Assembly (NCBI GenBank): GCA_948788915.1
Contig: CAQFOZ010000004.1
Location: forward strand, 6,835 to 70,834
Length of the DNA: 64,000 nt
Direction of reading: 5' to 3'
Origin: an uncultured Muribaculaceae bacterium
Lineage (GTDB): Bacteria; Bacteroidota; Bacteroidia; Bacteroidales; Muribaculaceae
A program made the translations under genes and the position numbers. Shown here one piece after another: positions 24,460 to 34,546 of this stretch. The notes beneath the pieces were generated by a model. That model did not search any database, had not been told where the DNA came from, and was given only the letters and a program-made list of their open reading frames with translations. Position 1 is the stretch's first letter; the number at the start of each line of letters is the position of its first letter.

Positions 24460-27400
24460 ATGTTTGAAAGACTGATTAAGCAAAGAAGCTCAATCCTGTT
24501 GTTGCTTGCTTCTTTTTTTTTCATGCCTGTCAAAGCTCTGGCTGACATCACGCCATTGAATGTGTCTGCAGCCGCCACCGCAACACCCATAAAAATATCG
24601 GGTACAGTGGTTGATGAAACGGGAGAGCCGCTTATCGGAGCTACAGTGATGGATGCAAAGTCAAAAACAGGAGCGGCCACAGACATAGACGGCCGGTTCA
24701 CTTTAACAGTGAAACTTCCTGCTCAATTAACCATCAGCTATATCGGATATGTAACACAATCTGTTAAAGTAACCAGCACCCAGGAACTTACAGTAAAGCT
24801 TAGCCAAAACAAGCAGATGCTTGACGAGGTTGTGGTAGTCGGTTACGGCACACAGAAGAAAGAGACTATGACCGGATCGGTTGCAGCCCTCAATGCCGAG
24901 GCTATCACACAGACAGCCGCTGCAAACCTCACCACGGCACTCGCCGGTCGTCTGCCGGGTCTGACAACACTACAGACTTCAGGTATGCCCGGTGTTGATG
25001 ATGTAACAATTTATCTTCGTGGTGCCAGCACCACCAACGGACAGTCTCCGCTTATCCTTATAGACGGAGTGCCGCGTGACGATATCGGCACACTTGACCC
25101 GAATGAGGTGAAATCAATCTCAATCCTTAAAGACGCTTCCGCTACCGCAGTGTTCGGAGTACGCGGTGCTAACGGTGTTATCCTCGTTACCACACGCCGT
25201 GGAGAGGAAGGCAAGGCTTCCGTAAGTGTTGCCGCCAACTTCAGTATGCAGAAATTTGTGGCAAAACCCACAAGAATACACTCCTGGGAATTTGCCAATC
25301 TCCGTAACGAGGCAGCCAGCAACGACGGGATTGCCCCATTCTATACCCCTTATCAGATAGGGATGTATGAGAGTGGCGAGGATCCTGTTTTCTTCCCTGA
25401 CCGAGACATATATGCAGAGTATTTCAAGAAATGGGCTCCCCAGACACGAGTGAACGTGAACGTAAACGGGGGAAACAAGAAAGTGAAATACTTCCTTAAT
25501 GTCGGTTATCTCGGGCAGAGCGGTCAGCTCAAGACAGAAGACAAAGACAAGCTCGGCTACGATCCGGGATTTTACAGCAACCGTTTTAATTTCCGTTCCA
25601 ACCTCGACTTCAACCTCTTCAAGAATTTCAAGCTTTCAGTCAACATGGCTTCATATCTTGGGAAGGTGAACAGTCCTGCATCCGGCGGTATTTTCACCAG
25701 CCGCGCAAACATGGTTACAGAAGCTATCAGCTCTATATGGGCTATAGACCCGACACAACCGGGTCCGATCACTACAGAGGGCTACACTCTCACAGACGGC
25801 ACGGTTGTTGAGCCGGGACAGATTCTCCAGCAGACCAATATGCCTGCCGGACGTAACATCTACGGAGACCTTAACCGCCGCGGTTATATGGCTGAAACAA
25901 ACATGCGTCTCGAATCATCCATCATTGCAGACTGGGATCTTGATTTCATCACCAAAGGTCTCAGCACAAAACTTCTTGTAGCTTTTGACTCCAAAGCTTA
26001 CAGCGAACGTAATGCACAGCGTGAATACGACGCATACAGCACCACACTGGCGCGCAACGCAGGAGAACAAAACTACTATACAGCCGTCTCTGTAAACAAG
26101 AACGATGCTCTTGAACTTACAAAAAAGACATACACCAACTACTACCTGAACATTCAGTATTCACTCAACTACGACAGGACATTCGGTGACCACAAGGTTA
26201 CTGCAATGGCTCTTGTTCAGCGAGACAGCTGGCAGAAATATGCCGCAGACCTACAGTACAACATGATAGGTATCGCTGCCCGTGCCACTTACGGTTACGA
26301 CAGCCGCTACCTCGCGGAGGTGAACATCGGTTATAACGGTTCAGAGCAGTTTGCCAAAGGGCACCGTTTCGGTTTCTTCCCTGCATTCTCCTTGGGCTGG
26401 ATCGCAAGTAACGAAAGATTCCTGAGAGAAAACGAATTCATCAGCTTCCTGAAACTTAGAGGCAGCTACGGTAAAGTCGGTAATGACAAACTCGGTGACG
26501 CACGTTTCCTGTATCTTGATAATATCACTATGGAAAGTGGCAGCAACATTATTGGCATTCCGTCTCTTGGTAATGGCGAATATGTGAAAGTAGACAAGAT
26601 CGGCAACCCGAATATCGGTTGGGAAATCGCATACAAACAGAACTATGGTGTAGACCTCACAATTTTCGGTGACCGCCTGAAACTGTCGTTCGACTACTTC
26701 CGCGAGAACCGTGAAAACATCCTTATCTCCCGTTCTACTGTTCCGGAAATCCAAGGGCGTCCTACCGCAACCCTTCCTAAAGTAAATATGGGTAAAGTTG
26801 ACAACCAGGGTTTCGAAATCGATGCAAACTGGTTCCAGAGAATAGACAAGAACTTTAACTTCTCCATCAACGCCAACTTCGCTTACAACCAAAACAAGGT
26901 GAAGGAGGTTGACGAGGTAAAACTCGGTGATGACTATGCGTATCAGTACCGCAAGACAGGCTACAGCCTTGACCAATGCTGGGGTTACAAGATTGACTAC
27001 AGCAACGGCAACGGTTACATCAATACGCGCGAAGAACTTGAACGCGCAAAAGCAATGTACGAGATCGGGACACCCCGCCTCGGTGATTTCCTCTATCAGG
27101 ATGTGAACAACGACGGCAAGATCAATCAAAAGGACCTCGCTCCCGTATTGTATTCACCAATACCACGTATCACCTACGGTTTTGGTGTAAACCTTAAAGC
27201 TTACGACTTTGACCTTTCTGCACAGTTCCAAGGTATCGGCAAGGTATCTATGGCATATAGCGGAGCAGGTGTCAACGAGCTTGGGCTCTCAGGTTTCTAC
27301 ACGGAGTACCATCTTAATGCATGGACAGAGGAGCGCTATCTTTCGGGTAGCGAGATCACATATCCGGCTCTTTCAACCGCAGGTACTGTAAGCCACCAAG

Positions 27401-27642
27401 CAAATGACTTCTTCATCATGGACCGTTCGTTCCTGCGTTTGAAGAACATTGAATTGGGCTATTCTTTGCCAAAGAAAGTGCTCAAAAAAGTAGGTATGTC
27501 TAAATTGAGATTCTATGTAAGCGGTACAAACCTCTTTACATGGCACCATCTGAAGACAAACTGCATAGACCCGGAGCAGACAAAGGCAAACCAGTATCCT
27601 ATCACCAAGATGTTTACTTTCGGTCTTAACGTAACATTCTAA
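24460..27642 (+). CDS. SusC/RagA-family TonB-dependent outer membrane transporter (first)
   Basis: 1060 residues. Signal peptide (SSILLLLASFFFMPVKALA), carboxypeptidase-regulatory-like domain (about 45-120, IKISGTVVDETGEPLIGATV), TonB-box/plug (MLDEVVVVGYGTQKKETMTGSV, then IYLRGASTTNGQSPLILIDG) and a 22-strand barrel ending in the aromatic FGLNVTF typical of outer membrane proteins. It imports oligosaccharides or peptides captured by the SusD lipoprotein encoded next. First gene of a two-pair sus locus with no adjacent glycoside hydrolase. Confidence 0.95.
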   Translation: MFERLIKQRSSILLLLASFFFMPVKALADITPLNVSAAATATPIKISGTVVDETGEPLIGATVMDAKSKTGAATDIDGRFTLTVKLPAQLTISYIGYVTQSVKVTSTQELTVKLSQNKQMLDEVVVVGYGTQKKETMTGSVAALNAEAITQTAAANLTTALAGRLPGLTTLQTSGMPGVDDVTIYLRGASTTNGQSPLILIDGVPRDDIGTLDPNEVKSISILKDASATAVFGVRGANGVILVTTRRGEEGKASVSVAANFSMQKFVAKPTRIHSWEFANLRNEAASNDGIAPFYTPYQIGMYESGEDPVFFPDRDIYAEYFKKWAPQTRVNVNVNGGNKKVKYFLNVGYLGQSGQLKTEDKDKLGYDPGFYSNRFNFRSNLDFNLFKNFKLSVNMASYLGKVNSPASGGIFTSRANMVTEAISSIWAIDPTQPGPITTEGYTLTDGTVVEPGQILQQTNMPAGRNIYGDLNRRGYMAETNMRLESSIIADWDLDFITKGLSTKLLVAFDSKAYSERNAQREYDAYSTTLARNAGEQNYYTAVSVNKNDALELTKKTYTNYYLNIQYSLNYDRTFGDHKVTAMALVQRDSWQKYAADLQYNMIGIAARATYGYDSRYLAEVNIGYNGSEQFAKGHRFGFFPAFSLGWIASNERFLRENEFISFLKLRGSYGKVGNDKLGDARFLYLDNITMESGSNIIGIPSLGNGEYVKVDKIGNPNIGWEIAYKQNYGVDLTIFGDRLKLSFDYFRENRENILISRSTVPEIQGRPTATLPKVNMGKVDNQGFEIDANWFQRIDKNFNFSINANFAYNQNKVKEVDEVKLGDDYAYQYRKTGYSLDQCWGYKIDYSNGNGYINTREELERAKAMYEIGTPRLGDFLYQDVNNDGKINQKDLAPVLYSPIPRITYGFGVNLKAYDFDLSAQFQGIGKVSMAYSGAGVNELGLSGFYTEYHLNAWTEERYLSGSEITYPALSTAGTVSHQANDFFIMDRSFLRLKNIELGYSLPKKVLKKVGMSKLRFYVSGTNLFTWHHLKTNCIDPEQTKANQYPITKMFTFGLNVTF

Positions 27643-27665
27643 ATTTTTTTTAAGATTTATCAGCA

Positions 27666-29525
27666 ATGAAATATAGTTCAATTATAATTTCTGCACTTTC
27701 GCTCTTTACGGCATCAGTTACGATGACCTCCTGCAGCGACGTGCTTGATACTGCTCCTAACGGATCCTTGACATGGGAGGAAGTGTTCAGCGACCCGGTG
27801 AAAGTGAGCGGCATGTTGGCAAAATGCTACGATAAAATTCCGCAGAAAGCCAATACCTACCAAAATTTCGAGACACTTGTAGTTGCCCTCAGCGACGATG
27901 CATGGTCTTCTGCCGACGCCACCTCAGGTGTGCCTGTGACTGCCATATACAATGCACGCCATAATGCGTCATCACATCCTCTGCGCGATACAGGCGGCAT
28001 TGTTGCTAACGGTGGGACCGCAGCCGGAGCAGCTATAGGAAACTATTGGGCCAACTACTGGGGACAGATCTATAATATCAATCTTTTTCTTGACAACATT
28101 GACACTGCCGCTGTAAACAATGAGGAAGAACGGTCACGCTTTAAAGCCGAAGCTCGTCTGCTACGTGCTTTCTTCTATTCAGAACTTGTAAGATGGTTTG
28201 GCAAACTTCCAATCATTGATAAGGTTTATGATTTTACTGCGCAAAATCCATATGCAGGGATGAAGCGTGAATCAGTAAAGGATGTCGTTGACTTCATTAT
28301 CGAGGACTGTGACTACGCGATCAACTGTAACCACCTTCCTTGGAGAATTACGACGGCAGCAGAAAACATGCGTATGACAAAAGCTCTCGCATGGGCCATC
28401 AAATCAAGGATGAGTATTACAGCAGCAAGTCCTCTCTTCAACGAGGGTAACGACTACTGGGAGTGGGCATACCAGATAAACAAAGATGCACTTGACGCAC
28501 TTAAGGCAAACGGATATGAACTTTACACAGAATGCCAGAACACCGGTATCTATGGTAAAGGTCCTGCCAACGCTTTCCGCGAGCTTGTAGCAACCAAATG
28601 TGCTTTCTCCGGTAAAGACCACGAGACTATCTTCCAGCACCGTATAAACAACGGGCACTGGATCTGGCATGTCGGATATGTAGGTTCAGGTGAAAATAAT
28701 ACCGCATACTGTGGCGCAGGTCCTACACAAGAACTTGTAGATGCGTTTGAGACAACTGACGGAGAGCCGGTTCTTGATCTGGAAAAACCGTATCTTGACG
28801 ATCAGCATCTCCAACCGAACTATAATCCCAACAACACTTTGTATGATCCCGCCAACCCTTATATGTACCGTGACCCCCGTCTCGAACAGACAGTGCTTCA
28901 CAACGGTTCTAAATTCAAATGGGATGGCAGGGAGAAGACCGTTGATGCATACATCGGCGGCAAGCATGAAATTAAATCTTCCGGACGCACCAACACACGT
29001 ACAGGTTACCTGCCGTGCAAACTTGTTAAACCTAACACCGATGGAGGTTCAGGTAACGTTTACAACGATATGCTTCCGTGGAAATTCTACCGTCTTGCCG
29101 AGATCTATCTGAATCTTGCTGAGGCAGCTGCCGAGGCAGGCCACCTTCCAGAGGCCCGCGAGGCAGCAAACAAGGTCAGAAATCGTGTACAGATGCCAGA
29201 GCTTCCCACTACTCTAGATCAGAAGAACACTATCCTAAGGATACGTAACGAACGTCGGGTAGAGCTTGCATGGGAGGAACACCGCTACTTTGACCTCCGC
29301 CGTTGGCAAAAACCGGACGGAAACCTTAAAGCTACCTGCGCATGGCTCACAGCTATGTATATCACCAAGAATAACGACGGCACATTCACATACGAGAGAA
29401 AGAATATCTGGAACAAAGAACGCGGTGGAGCTGAAAACCGCGACCTTCTCCTTCCCCTCTCCGTGTCTGAAGCAGAGCGTCTGAAAACCAATACCGGTGT
29501 GGACTGGCAAAATCCCGGATGGTAA
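27666..29525 (+). CDS. SusD/RagB-family nutrient-binding outer membrane lipoprotein (first)
   Basis: 619 residues. Lipobox at VTMTSCSD, then the SusD fold: N-terminal TPR-like helices (RFKAEARLLRAFFYSELVRWFGKLPI) and the C-terminal RNERRVELAWEEHRYFDLRRW. It ends with the SusD hallmark TGVDWQNPGW. It should form a lidded complex with the SusC encoded 24 bases upstream and bind ligand at the cell surface. Its stop overlaps an upstream extension of the second susC frame, but the chosen susC start is 33 bases further on. Confidence 0.94.
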   Translation: MKYSSIIISALSLFTASVTMTSCSDVLDTAPNGSLTWEEVFSDPVKVSGMLAKCYDKIPQKANTYQNFETLVVALSDDAWSSADATSGVPVTAIYNARHNASSHPLRDTGGIVANGGTAAGAAIGNYWANYWGQIYNINLFLDNIDTAAVNNEEERSRFKAEARLLRAFFYSELVRWFGKLPIIDKVYDFTAQNPYAGMKRESVKDVVDFIIEDCDYAINCNHLPWRITTAAENMRMTKALAWAIKSRMSITAASPLFNEGNDYWEWAYQINKDALDALKANGYELYTECQNTGIYGKGPANAFRELVATKCAFSGKDHETIFQHRINNGHWIWHVGYVGSGENNTAYCGAGPTQELVDAFETTDGEPVLDLEKPYLDDQHLQPNYNPNNTLYDPANPYMYRDPRLEQTVLHNGSKFKWDGREKTVDAYIGGKHEIKSSGRTNTRTGYLPCKLVKPNTDGGSGNVYNDMLPWKFYRLAEIYLNLAEAAAEAGHLPEAREAANKVRNRVQMPELPTTLDQKNTILRIRNERRVELAWEEHRYFDLRRWQKPDGNLKATCAWLTAMYITKNNDGTFTYERKNIWNKERGGAENRDLLLPLSVSEAERLKTNTGVDWQNPGW

Positions 29526-29557
29526 ATATTATTTTCAAAGATTTTAAGATGATTTTT

Positions 29558-32500
29558 ATGAAACGAAGAATCAAAATATTTGCAGCCGGGTCATTGATGG
29601 CTTTCTCTATGCTCTCAGCTTATGCCCAGACAACTGCAAACCCAATCAAGATTTCAGGTGTCGTTACCGATGCCGACGGGCTGCCGGTAATTGGAGCTGT
29701 GGTAAACAGCAAGAATTTCGGCAATCAAGCCGTTACAGACGCTGACGGTTATTACGAATTGACAGTCAATGACGGCAGCGATGGCATAGTTTGCCAATAT
29801 GTAGGGCTAAATGCCAAGAGTATTGATCTCAAGAGAGCGCAGACCAATGGCAATATATCCATGGGAGAGCCTTCAGGCCCCCTTGACGAGATAATAGATC
29901 TCGGCTACTATAAGGTGACTCGTCGAGAACTGACCGGAGCCGTATCTACCGTAACAGGCAATGTACTCGCCAAATCACCCGAATCCAATCTGGGCAAGAC
30001 GTTTGCAGGACGACTTCCGGGACTGACCGTGATGGAAAATAATGGTGAACCGGGACGCGGTACGTCTTCATCAAGTGCCAACGGTTTATCAATGATTATC
30101 CGTGGTCTGACCACAGCCAACGGCAACAAACCCCTTATCATCATAGACGGTCAGGTTTGTCCTAACGTTAACTATACATATATTACTCCCGAAGAGATTG
30201 AGACAGTTACCGTGCTTAAAGATGCCTCAGCAATGGCAATCTACGGCATTCAGGGTGGCAACGGAGCGATTGTGATATCTACAAAACACGGTAAAATCGG
30301 ATCTACGAGAGTATCCGTATATGTTGATGAATCGTTGCAGCAGGCGACAAAAACTCCAATGCGCGTTTCTGCCGGAGATTACGCACGGTTGCGCAACCAG
30401 GCCGCATATAACGACGGTCTTGGCAAATTCGCACTATTCTCACAGGAAGCAATAGACGGGTATGATGATCCCACAAACAATCTTTATCTGGACAGTGACC
30501 TGTATGGAGACCTGTTCAATAAGACTCAATGGATGACACGGGCCGGCCTTACCGTATCTGGCGGTACAGAACGAGTGAAATATTTCGCCAATGTCAACTA
30601 TATGTATGAGTCCTCCCCTTTCAAAACAGAAGAGAACAAACATTGGAAATATAATCCTTCTCCCGCTACCAACAGATTCAACTTCCGCTCCAACGTGGAC
30701 GTTAAAATCAACAGTTGGTTAAGCGCTTTCATGGGTATAAGCGGATCCATAAACGCCATCAAGACAGCCGGAGACAGCAACACCAATGTTTATGCCGCAT
30801 TATTTCAATTGCCACCGACTCTTGGCAGCCCGACAACCCCTGTCTACGACAGCGAAGGCAATCTCCTTGCAAACGGAAACCAGATTGTAACAATTGACGG
30901 TGTCAGCAACCCTGTCTACGGTATGCTTAACAGAAGCGGATTCATTGAATACCTGAAAACAGACATTAATGCGCGCGGTGGTCTTACAGCAGATCTTTCC
31001 GGAGTGACAAAAGGTCTTTCAATTTCCGGAATCGTAGCCTATCAGACAAGTTCTAACAATAAACAGACTACCGCTCAGGATTATCAGCTTTGGGTCAGGT
31101 CAAACAAAAACGATGTGCTTGAATACACACGTCTCGGATCTACTGAGAATACCCCTTTGAGCTATTCCAAAACACGCCAGATGTATTACAATCTCAATTT
31201 AATGGGTAGAATCGATTACAAGCGAACAATTGGTAATCATTATGTAAACGCGATGGCATATTTTATGCATCAGAATCGTGAAGTTGAATCTAATTCTGGA
31301 GCAGAGATACTTCCCTACAAGCGTCAGTCCATGGGACTTACCGCAACATACGGTTTTATGGACAGGTACTTTATACGCGGAGATATAGCGTATTCCGGTT
31401 CAGAACAATTCCATCCGGACCGCAGATTCTATTGGACACCTTCCGTGTCAGCTACCTGGATTGCGTCTGACGAATCTTTCCTACGTGGTCTCAAACCATG
31501 GGTAAGCCTTATCAAGCCTCGCATATCATGGGGTATAAACGACAATGACCAGCTCGAGACAGACGGGCGCATGCTTTATGCTGACAACGTGACATGGCAA
31601 GGCCAACAGCTTCTACGAGGCAACCCTTACCTCGCTCCTGAGAAAATCAAAAAATTTAATGTCGGTATAGACCTCGGTTTCTTCAATAACGAGTTGAACG
31701 TTTCTTTCGACTACTACAAACAGAACTGTGACAATGTGCTGATATCTTCATCTACAATCATACCCTCATTCCAGGGTGTACCTCTGGAATATTATCCTCT
31801 TGTAAATGAAGGTAGAATTAAAAACAATGGTTTTGAAGTAGCGGCACTTTACACCAAACCTCTCAACAAGGACTGGACAATATTTGTAGGCGGTTCTTTC
31901 AGTTATAACCACAACACTATGGTAGACATGAAAGAGACGTATCGCGAAGATTACGCATACCCATATGCAAAGAAAGATCAGAGCATAGGTCAGAAATGGG
32001 GTTATGTCATAGACTACAGCAATGGAAACGGTATGTTTAACTTCGCGGATGAAATTACAGGCTGCGGTCTCGATTATTCCGCACTTGGCACACCTCGTCT
32101 TGGCGATTTCAAATACAAGGATCTGAACGGTGACGGAAAAATAGATACCAAGGACAAAGCACCTATCGGTTATAGCAACGTACCACGCGGTTATTTTACT
32201 ATCAACGGTGGTTTCGCATATAAAAACTTTGAAGTCAGCTTCCTGTTCCAGGGCACATCAAAACGATCTGTGGCTTTGAGTGGTGCAGGTTCATATGAGA
32301 CTCCTAACCAGGGTATTTTCTCAGACATACATATGAACGCATGGACTGAAGAACGCTGGCTTAACGGTGAAACAATAGAATATCCCGCATTAAGTATATC
32401 TAAATCAACAAGCTTGACAGATAACGACTATTTCATCCAGGATGGCTCATATTTCAAACTCAGAAATGCTGAGATCGCATATAACCTTCCATTGAGCATC

Positions 32501-32662
32501 TGCCGCAAAATCAAGGCGAGCAAGATTCGCTTCGCTCTCAACGGCCAGAACTTATTTACAATTTCCCATCTCCGTTCAAAACACATTGATCCGGAAATTG
32601 GAGATCTATCCTCTTTCCCAACGTATCGCGTGATAAGCCTCGGAGTTAAAGTAACTTTCTAA
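29558..32662 (+). CDS. SusC/RagA-family TonB-dependent outer membrane transporter (second)
   Basis: 1034 residues from the ATG at 29558 (MKRRIKIFAAGSLMAFSML, a proper signal peptide). Carboxypeptidase-like domain (IKISGVVTDADGLPVIGAVV), plug and barrel as in the first copy, ending RVISLGVKVTF. The TonB-box region differs from the common EVVVVGYG: it reads LDEIIDLGYYKVTRRELTGAV, and the plug has IIRGLTTANGNKPLIIIDGQ. The two SusC copies are clearly different in sequence, so this is not a recent duplication; they may take up different fragments of the same material. Confidence 0.94.
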   Translation: MKRRIKIFAAGSLMAFSMLSAYAQTTANPIKISGVVTDADGLPVIGAVVNSKNFGNQAVTDADGYYELTVNDGSDGIVCQYVGLNAKSIDLKRAQTNGNISMGEPSGPLDEIIDLGYYKVTRRELTGAVSTVTGNVLAKSPESNLGKTFAGRLPGLTVMENNGEPGRGTSSSSANGLSMIIRGLTTANGNKPLIIIDGQVCPNVNYTYITPEEIETVTVLKDASAMAIYGIQGGNGAIVISTKHGKIGSTRVSVYVDESLQQATKTPMRVSAGDYARLRNQAAYNDGLGKFALFSQEAIDGYDDPTNNLYLDSDLYGDLFNKTQWMTRAGLTVSGGTERVKYFANVNYMYESSPFKTEENKHWKYNPSPATNRFNFRSNVDVKINSWLSAFMGISGSINAIKTAGDSNTNVYAALFQLPPTLGSPTTPVYDSEGNLLANGNQIVTIDGVSNPVYGMLNRSGFIEYLKTDINARGGLTADLSGVTKGLSISGIVAYQTSSNNKQTTAQDYQLWVRSNKNDVLEYTRLGSTENTPLSYSKTRQMYYNLNLMGRIDYKRTIGNHYVNAMAYFMHQNREVESNSGAEILPYKRQSMGLTATYGFMDRYFIRGDIAYSGSEQFHPDRRFYWTPSVSATWIASDESFLRGLKPWVSLIKPRISWGINDNDQLETDGRMLYADNVTWQGQQLLRGNPYLAPEKIKKFNVGIDLGFFNNELNVSFDYYKQNCDNVLISSSTIIPSFQGVPLEYYPLVNEGRIKNNGFEVAALYTKPLNKDWTIFVGGSFSYNHNTMVDMKETYREDYAYPYAKKDQSIGQKWGYVIDYSNGNGMFNFADEITGCGLDYSALGTPRLGDFKYKDLNGDGKIDTKDKAPIGYSNVPRGYFTINGGFAYKNFEVSFLFQGTSKRSVALSGAGSYETPNQGIFSDIHMNAWTEERWLNGETIEYPALSISKSTSLTDNDYFIQDGSYFKLRNAEIAYNLPLSICRKIKASKIRFALNGQNLFTISHLRSKHIDPEIGDLSSFPTYRVISLGVKVTF

Positions 32663-32673
32663 TTTTTGAATAA

Positions 32674-34473
32674 ATGAAATCAATATATAAAGTATTCGCC
32701 ATTGGACTTGTTGCTCTCGGAGCTGTGTCATGCTCCGATGCGCTTGATATGGATAATGACGGACGTTTGGAGATGAAAGATATTTTCTCGCGTCACGACC
32801 GCACAATCCAAATGTTTTCAAAACTGTCCAGCGCGTTGCCCAAAACTACACTTACATACGGAGGCACAACAACTCTGATGCTTGCAGGTTTCAGCGACGA
32901 AGCCCAGGATGCCAACGACGGTATCACACACATTATAAACAACTGGTATAGCGGAAGAGCTTCGGCTTCTTCATTCCCTATTACTGCCAAGGGTATTGAT
33001 TATTGGGATACATACTTTGCAGCAATATATAACTGCAATGTATTTATCAAAAATATTAATGATCCTGCTGTTGCAACTTACCCCTTCGATATCAACCAGA
33101 AGAATGGATGGATTGCGCAAGCCAAAGTTCTTAGAGCATTTTATTACTGGCAATTGGTTAAACGTTATGGAGGTGTGCCTCTGATGAGCGAACCGCTACC
33201 AATGGATTACAATTATGCCAATGCAAGAAGAGCTACTTTCGAGGAGTGTGCTGATTTCATCATCAATGACTGTAATGAAGCTCTTGCTTGTCCTGAAGAT
33301 GAGTCTCTCTCAGTGGGTTTCAAATGGGTTGAGCAGTACACATCATCAATGACCCGTTTCATTGCTCACGCAATTCGCTCAGAAGTCGCGCTCTACGCAG
33401 CAAGTCCGTTAAACAACCCCGACGGCACAAGTAAGTACACTTGGGATTACGCGGTTCAGATAACCAAAGACGCTCTTGACCAGTGTCTGGCTCACGGTGC
33501 CGAGCTTTATAAGACTACTCCTACTCCCAGAACGGCAATCAATTGCTATGACAATTATTTCATCATCGCAAACGACCCTAACCGTGTTAATGACAAAGAA
33601 TCTTTCCTTAAGTCCGGTACACGATTGAAAATCTGGCAATATGCAGGGACTCCAATGAATACGGGTATGCAGGAGGCAGGACCTTGTCCTTCTCAGGAAC
33701 TTGTTGATTCTTATGACATGGCTGACGGCACTGAGCCTATCCTCGGCTATAAGGATGACAACCACCTCGTACCAAACGTTAATGCCTCTTCAAGCTACGA
33801 TGAGAGCAATCCTTATGCCAACAGGGATCCGCGTTTCTATTCATCCATCTATTACAACGGATGTCAGAGAAACCTAAACAACGAAAACTCTATTCTCTAT
33901 ACATACGTAGGCGGAAATTGCGGGATCTCTGACAGGGTAACCGATGTACGTTTCACCCGCACAGGCTACTACATGAGAAAATTCAACAACTACGTATCAA
34001 ACAGCTCTAACGCATCCGACGGTTTCATGCCGATCTTCCGCCTTGCAGAACTTTACCTCAATTTTGCCGAGGCAGCATATCAGGCAAGTTCTCCAGACCA
34101 GAAATACAATGGAATGAGTGCTGTCGACGCAGTGAACACAGTACGTAACCGTGTAGGTATGCCCGGTCTCCCAACCGGTATGAGCAAAGCAGACTTCGAG
34201 CGTCGCTACCGTAAAGAGCGTCGCGTGGAACTTGCTTTTGAGGATCACCGTTTCTATGATGTCCGCCGCTGGATGATTCTTGACCAGACCGATAAGTTCG
34301 TAACCGGTATGAAGATAACCCAAAAAGCTGACGGTACATTCGAATATCAGCGCATTAAACTTAATGACAGAGGATGCGCGGAATCCAAATACTACTACTT
34401 CCCAATCAATCAGTCTGAGGTGAACAAGATGCTTCAACATACAGGCACCAACTGGCAGAATCCGGGATGGTAA
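32674..34473 (+). CDS. SusD/RagB-family nutrient-binding outer membrane lipoprotein (second)
   Basis: 599 residues with a lipobox (LGAVSCSD). SusD features: WIAQAKVLRAFYYWQLVKRYGGVPL in the N-terminal helical part, YRKERRVELAFEDHRFYDVRRW near the C-terminus and the final TGTNWQNPGW. Partner of the second SusC, 11 bases upstream. A strong hairpin follows the stop before the lipoprotein gene. Confidence 0.94.
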   Translation: MKSIYKVFAIGLVALGAVSCSDALDMDNDGRLEMKDIFSRHDRTIQMFSKLSSALPKTTLTYGGTTTLMLAGFSDEAQDANDGITHIINNWYSGRASASSFPITAKGIDYWDTYFAAIYNCNVFIKNINDPAVATYPFDINQKNGWIAQAKVLRAFYYWQLVKRYGGVPLMSEPLPMDYNYANARRATFEECADFIINDCNEALACPEDESLSVGFKWVEQYTSSMTRFIAHAIRSEVALYAASPLNNPDGTSKYTWDYAVQITKDALDQCLAHGAELYKTTPTPRTAINCYDNYFIIANDPNRVNDKESFLKSGTRLKIWQYAGTPMNTGMQEAGPCPSQELVDSYDMADGTEPILGYKDDNHLVPNVNASSSYDESNPYANRDPRFYSSIYYNGCQRNLNNENSILYTYVGGNCGISDRVTDVRFTRTGYYMRKFNNYVSNSSNASDGFMPIFRLAELYLNFAEAAYQASSPDQKYNGMSAVDAVNTVRNRVGMPGLPTGMSKADFERRYRKERRVELAFEDHRFYDVRRWMILDQTDKFVTGMKITQKADGTFEYQRIKLNDRGCAESKYYYFPINQSEVNKMLQHTGTNWQNPGW

Positions 34474-34481
34474 TAACGATT

Positions 34482-34517
34482 CAGGGGAGAATACAGGATA
34501 TTCCCCATTCTCCCCTG
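34482..34517 (+). terminator. Hairpin between the second susD and the surface lipoprotein gene
   Basis: Perfect 11-bp stem CAGGGGAGAAT / ATTCTCCCCTG with a 14-base loop, followed by TTGTTTAACTTTT. It lies inside the apparent operon, so it may be a partial terminator or an mRNA 3'-end stabiliser that lowers expression of the next gene. Confidence 0.7.
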
Positions 34518-34546
34518 TTGTTTAACTTTTAAATTATTTCAATAAA

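Noticed and set aside
26341..27129. 262-codon minus-strand ORF inside the first susC
   Set aside because: Antisense shadow of the barrel-coding region.
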